Source: Trichaptum fuscoviolaceum
Taxonomy: Eukaryota; Basidiomycota; Agaricomycetes; Hymenochaetales; Trichaptaceae
Length of the DNA stretch: 64,000 nucleotides
Direction: 5' to 3'
NCBI GenBank assembly: GCA_910574455.1
Contig: CAJSYZ010000005.1
Location: 1,860,001 to 1,924,000 of the forward strand
Position 1 is the first letter of the stretch. Each line of letters starts with the position of its first letter. A program made the position numbers and the translations under genes. This document shows, piece after piece, positions 60,055-64,000 of this stretch. The notes under the pieces were generated by a model. That model saw only the letters and a list, made by a program, of their open reading frames with translations, made no database searches and was not told the DNA's origin.

Positions 60055-61096
60055 ATGCCATTCACCATCGCCATCTTGCCCTTCATTATTTCCATATTCT
60101 CTTTGATTCTGACGTCAAGAAGTCAGTCGGTCGTGACGGTGAGTGTCAATGGATTCCATTACTTACAACAAGATTCTAACTCTGGCATGTGTGCTGCAAG
60201 GTGGAAGTCGGAAACCAAGGGCTTTTCTTTACGCCTCTGACAGTGACGGCTGGACAAGTTGATATTGTCAGCTTTGTGTTCGTTGGACGGTGAGCATGAT
60301 ATTTTGTCTGGCACTCGCACAAATTCGGAACGATGTGACCGGTGTTTCATTGATATACATCAACAGAAACCATAGTGTAACACAGTCAACGCTCGATGAC
60401 CCGTGTACACCGCTCGACGGTGGATTCAGCAGCGGCCTGGCAGGCGTTGGCAATGATAGCGCAAGCCCGCCTCCTGTGTGGAACTTGACCATCACGGACG
60501 ACTCCGAACGTGAGTCCGACTTCTCTCCCGTTGCTATAAGGCGTATTTGAAGACGCTGATACCTGTTCAGCTATCTGGTATTTCTGTGAAGTCGAAGAGC
60601 CCGCATCCCATTGCATAAACGGAATGGTGGGGTACGCACATCTACAATACTCCACTATGCGGTATTAGTGTTCTGATCCTTTCTTCGTGCTGTTCTGGCA
60701 GAGCAATCAACCCGGCTTCGCAGGATGATTTCGCGGATTTTCTTTCAGCCGCGAAAGCCGTTGATATAACACCTTCGGTGCGTTGCTCACACTCTTCTCG
60801 ACCATGTGCATTCCAAGCCTTACTGTTCCTTGTAGTTAACAGACACGATTGCACTGACTGGTATTGGCGCAGAAGCGACGGAAGCGCCTACTACAACGGA
60901 TACGTCTTCAGTGCCTTCCAGGCCAAGTGGAGGCAATACCTCTGCGCCACCAACATCGTCGAATTCAACGTCCGCATTTTTCTCGAAGCCGACCACGACA
61001 AGCACCAGGACAAACGACTCGATACGAAGCAGTGCGACACCGTGCTTACCGGGTTTGATGTCGTTATGCGTTGTGATCATCGCCCTTATGTTATAA
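60055..61096 (+). CDS. Cupredoxin-domain protein C, probably GPI-anchored
   Basis: Six exons at positions matching A. A signal peptide (FTIAILPFIISIFSLILT) is followed by VEVGNQGLFFTPLTVTAGQV, NHSVTQSTLDDPCTPLDGGF, WNLTITDDSE and IWYFCEVEEPASHC followed by INGMVGAINP. The four copper ligands are present. Unlike A, B and D, it has a Ser/Thr/Pro-rich stalk but no long cytoplasmic tail: it ends after PGLMSLCVVIIALML, a hydrophobic C-terminus suited to GPI attachment. It would then be an outer-face or wall-associated version without cytoplasmic signalling motifs. Confidence 0.75.
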
Positions 61097-61726
61097 ACTT
61101 ATGGCATGCTTGTGGACTAATGGCTTGTCCAATCACTTATGGAGCCCTAACATCCTGAAATGCTTCGGTGTATCTACCTTAAACTAGTATGCCGGTACCC
61201 TTCAATATGCGGGTGGATAGCCGCTTGAAGGACGCTAATGTACAGTGTTTATTCCTGCGATTTTCCAATTCCTGGGTGTAATTACTGTAAGTTGGTCCGC
61301 ATACTATTATTTGTTGTGTTTTCTTATCTCGAGTGTGGACTTGACAATATTCAATATTGTCAATATTTTGTCTTATGGTGGGGCTTCAAATCACCCGTAA
61401 GTTCGTCAAACCGCAATAATTACAGTTCAACTGAGATGCGTCGATGACCTGACGTTTGACAGGCCGCTGAAATGTTCTACAAGACCTTGCTGATCATAGA
61501 CGACAATCTCAGCTCGCCATCAGGCATAATTGCATCCGTAAGAAACGAACTTCGTAACACCGTGATGCATGCATACTGGCATGAGATCCACGTTAGATAT
61601 ACCCCATTGATCAGTGTTCGATACTAGCTGAGAAGTCATATCGAAGGAAAGGAGGTTGAGAGCTCGGAATAGCAGTGCTGTGAAACGATGCTGATATCTC
61701 AAGAGTGAAATCCCACAGGATCAATA
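61097..61726. other. Convergent intergenic region of genes C and D
   Basis: Contains the partial copy of the gene B 3' flank (about 61490-61700). No gene of its own. Confidence 0.5.
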
Positions 61727-63467
61727 TCACTGGTCGTAGCGTTGATATTGGGGCGGACCGGGGGAACGCGGTTGGGATATCTCGCTTTCATAACTCTTGG
61801 TGGGGAAAGGCTTTGGTAGAGGTCGATTCTGGCTGACCGGTGTCGTATTTTCCTGAGCAGACCCCGAAGCTCCTTGTAACTGAGGTGCAAGGAGAGAGGC
61901 AACTTCTTTGGCTATTTCCTTCGCGTCTACGTTAGACGCTGGGGATCTATCACCCACGAATGGAAGCGGGCTCGGTGATGGAGCGGGAGCAGGATATTGA
62001 CTGGGTACATTGCTCGATCCTGCCGCGAAGAAGACATCCGTTGTGAGGTGTGACGCGCGGTAGATGTCAGACACTGAAGAAGGAGTGCCGGGCGAAATGA
62101 GCGGCGCGAAGCTTTGTCCGCTTAATTGTGGTTCGGCGTACGCTGGGTCAGAGCTCAAAGCTGAGGATGTGGTGTACGACGTGTTGCGGTTCAACTCGTC
62201 CTGAAAGTTGCTTGTGTTAGGAGTCTGACCGGAGTACTGCATGCCCGGAATGCTAGGAGGGGCCATTCCCGGGATACTCCCCTGATGTCGTAATTGTCCC
62301 ATGTCCGACTGATCAGTTGGCATCGATGTTATCCGACCACTCACGATAGCATAGCCCTCCGTGCCGCCCGTCCCTTGTGGGTTGATGAAGGGCTTCGCGT
62401 TCACAGTTTCGTATCCACCATGTTGGCTTGTCTCTGGACCGAGAGCGGAAGAAGGGGCTCGCTTCTGGGTTTTTCCCCTTCGAAGTACTAAGAGTATCAC
62501 GATCGCGAAGATGCCCACAGCAACTATGCCGCCAACAACACCGCCAACAATCGCCCCTGTATTTGAGCTACCTTTCGGCACAGAAGCAACAGACGTTTGA
62601 GAAGGAAGAGTAGATGAGCTGCTGGAAAGGCCGGAAGTGGAAAAGGGAGTTGTGGTTGTTAACAATGCCGATGAATCGATCACGGTGGTTGGGCGTGCAC
62701 TAGCAGAAGCACCAATTCCATTCAATACTACTGTCGATGCTTGCTGTGATGGTACATTAGCTATGCCAATGATGCTGATGGATTATGAGCATACGGCAGG
62801 AGTAGAAGTCATAGCCTTCGCTGCAGCTGAGAACGAGCTGAACAGATCAGCAGGGGCATTGATTGCTCTTTATTGCACACAAATGTAAGCGTCCATTAAG
62901 TGCAATGAAATAGATATCTTGATTGAAACGTACCCAACCATGCCACTTGAGCAATGAAAAGCCGGGATCATTGCTTGGCAATAGAAATAGATGGCTGCAT
63001 TTCCTCGGGTCAGGAAGGAATAGTTATAAAGTCAAGTGATGAACGGACGTTCGGATTCATTGGTGATAGTTAAGGACCATGTCGGGGATGAGAATGTATC
63101 ATTCGCAGCAAATCCTGAAATAAGTCCACTACTAAATCCGCCTGAAGCTTGTGTGCATGGGTCATCAAACGTTGACTGTGTGACGCTGTGTGTTCTAGAC
63201 AGCATTCTCAAAGCCTGGAACTGAGAGGGGAAGTAGTGTATACTGTACCCAAACGTGAACACGAACTCAACGACATCTCCAATGCGAGCAGCGATGAAAT
63301 TTGGCGTATAGAAGGACCCGACTTGAACCTTAGGTGGTGAGTCGTAAAAGGATTGAGATCCAAACAACGACGTTGGTTCCATAGGCACTCACAGAGATCG
63401 TATTCTGACCAAGAACCAGAGAGAAAGCGGATGCCAAGGCCAGCAACGCTTTAGCCCTAAGCAACAT
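61727..63467 (-). CDS. Cupredoxin-domain membrane protein D
   Basis: Near-twin of gene B. Signal peptide MLLRAKALLALASAFSLVLG, then VQVGSFYTPNFIAARIGDVV, HSVTQSTFDDPC, GGFSSGLISGF and a copper-site segment with a Cys-His-Met pattern upstream of AINAPAD. The stalk is Ser/Thr-rich. The transmembrane helix is IVAVGIFAIVILLVLRRG. The tail carries DAKEIAKEVASLLAPQLQ and ends GPPQYQRYDQ with PPxY. Similarity to B continues into both flanks. It is preceded by about 530 bp to the end of the window. Confidence 0.8.
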
Positions 63468-64000
63468 CCTACACAGGCGCAGAGGAGAAAGCGCGAACAG
63501 GGGTTCTCTTTGGTGGGAGTCACCGAACATTATACAGGGCGATGCCAGTAAGTATGCTGGCTTTACCAAACTTCCGATGGCCCAGAGCAACTCTGAAATT
63601 AGCAGGTACCATATCGAAATTCCAGGTTTGGATTGAAGTTATATTTGTAGCTTTATTCGAAGAACAAACCGGAGTCCGCATGTCCGCACCCACTGATGAG
63701 CGTTGACCGGGTATGCACGTTAGATGCCTATGTGAACGGAGTTATGAGAAGGTCTGAAAAATAGTCAAGATGAGGCAAGTATATCTTTACGAGTGCTTAA
63801 ATTACTTTAAGTGTACCTTAGCGCTAGAGAGAAGGTCGTCGGAATATATCTGGTTGATCGTACCATGAGAGGAGGAAGTAAGAGTAAATTGTCCTGCGAC
63901 CTGTGGCAGTGAGCCGCAGGGAGCGCGGGAAAATTTGAACTTCATGATTCCGAGTCATCATCCCACGATTCAGTCTCCTACTACCCAAACCCTCCCACGG
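63468..64000. other. Upstream flank of gene D, no gene seen
   Basis: Resembles the upstream flank of gene B in its first half. No domain-bearing frame reaches the window end. Confidence 0.5.

Overview
The window looks like nuclear DNA of a filamentous basidiomycete, most likely a wood- or litter-decaying Agaricomycete. Genes are split by many short (about 50-65 bp) GT-AG introns, there are no operons, and the protein families are typically fungal: a copper radical oxidase, a Git3-type GPCR, a Zn2Cys6 regulator, SEY1, and serine-rich cupredoxin membrane proteins. The species assignment is inference; gene structures were joined by hand from reading frames and splice motifs.

Layout. 0.7-3.3 kb: a copper radical (glyoxal-type) oxidase on the minus strand, with a 6-nt microexon and a tail that looks GPI-anchored. 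3.3-16.8 kb: a gene-poor block holding a 21-bp tandem repeat, one intact 7TM receptor gene (10.6-12.4 kb), a pair of diverged 1-kb inverted repeat arms around that gene, a 444-bp MITE-like element with a 10-bp target duplication, and a stand-alone TPR protein. 16.8-32.3 kb: a dense housekeeping and secretory block: coiled-coil protein, lysophospholipase B, GH16 glucanase, RAD23, leucine-rich repeat protein, ARF6 GTPase, cysteine synthase (with a GC-AG intron) and a GNAT acetyltransferase. 32.3-35.4 kb: a multi-exon protein joining an MLKL/HeLo-like helical N-terminus to a degenerate kinase-like region. 35.9-47.1 kb: an SQS1-like R3H/G-patch protein, a large disordered nuclear-type protein, and a Zn2Cys6 transcription factor. 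47.3-50.1 kb: an enoyl-CoA hydratase fused to an acyl-CoA synthetase. 51.3-54.2 kb: SEY1. 55.0-63.5 kb: four paralogous cupredoxin surface proteins in +,-,+,- order.

How genes relate. Secreted and surface functions (oxidase, glucanase, lysophospholipase, cupredoxins, GPCR) are interspersed with core functions. Divergent pairs probably share intergenic promoters: RAD23/LRR, ARF6/cysteine synthase, MLKL-like/SQS1-like, nuclear protein/Zn2Cys6. The most unusual content is the MLKL-like pseudokinase gene, the cupredoxin cluster with conserved cytoplasmic motifs, the hydratase-ligase fusion, and the inverted-repeat/MITE block around the receptor.
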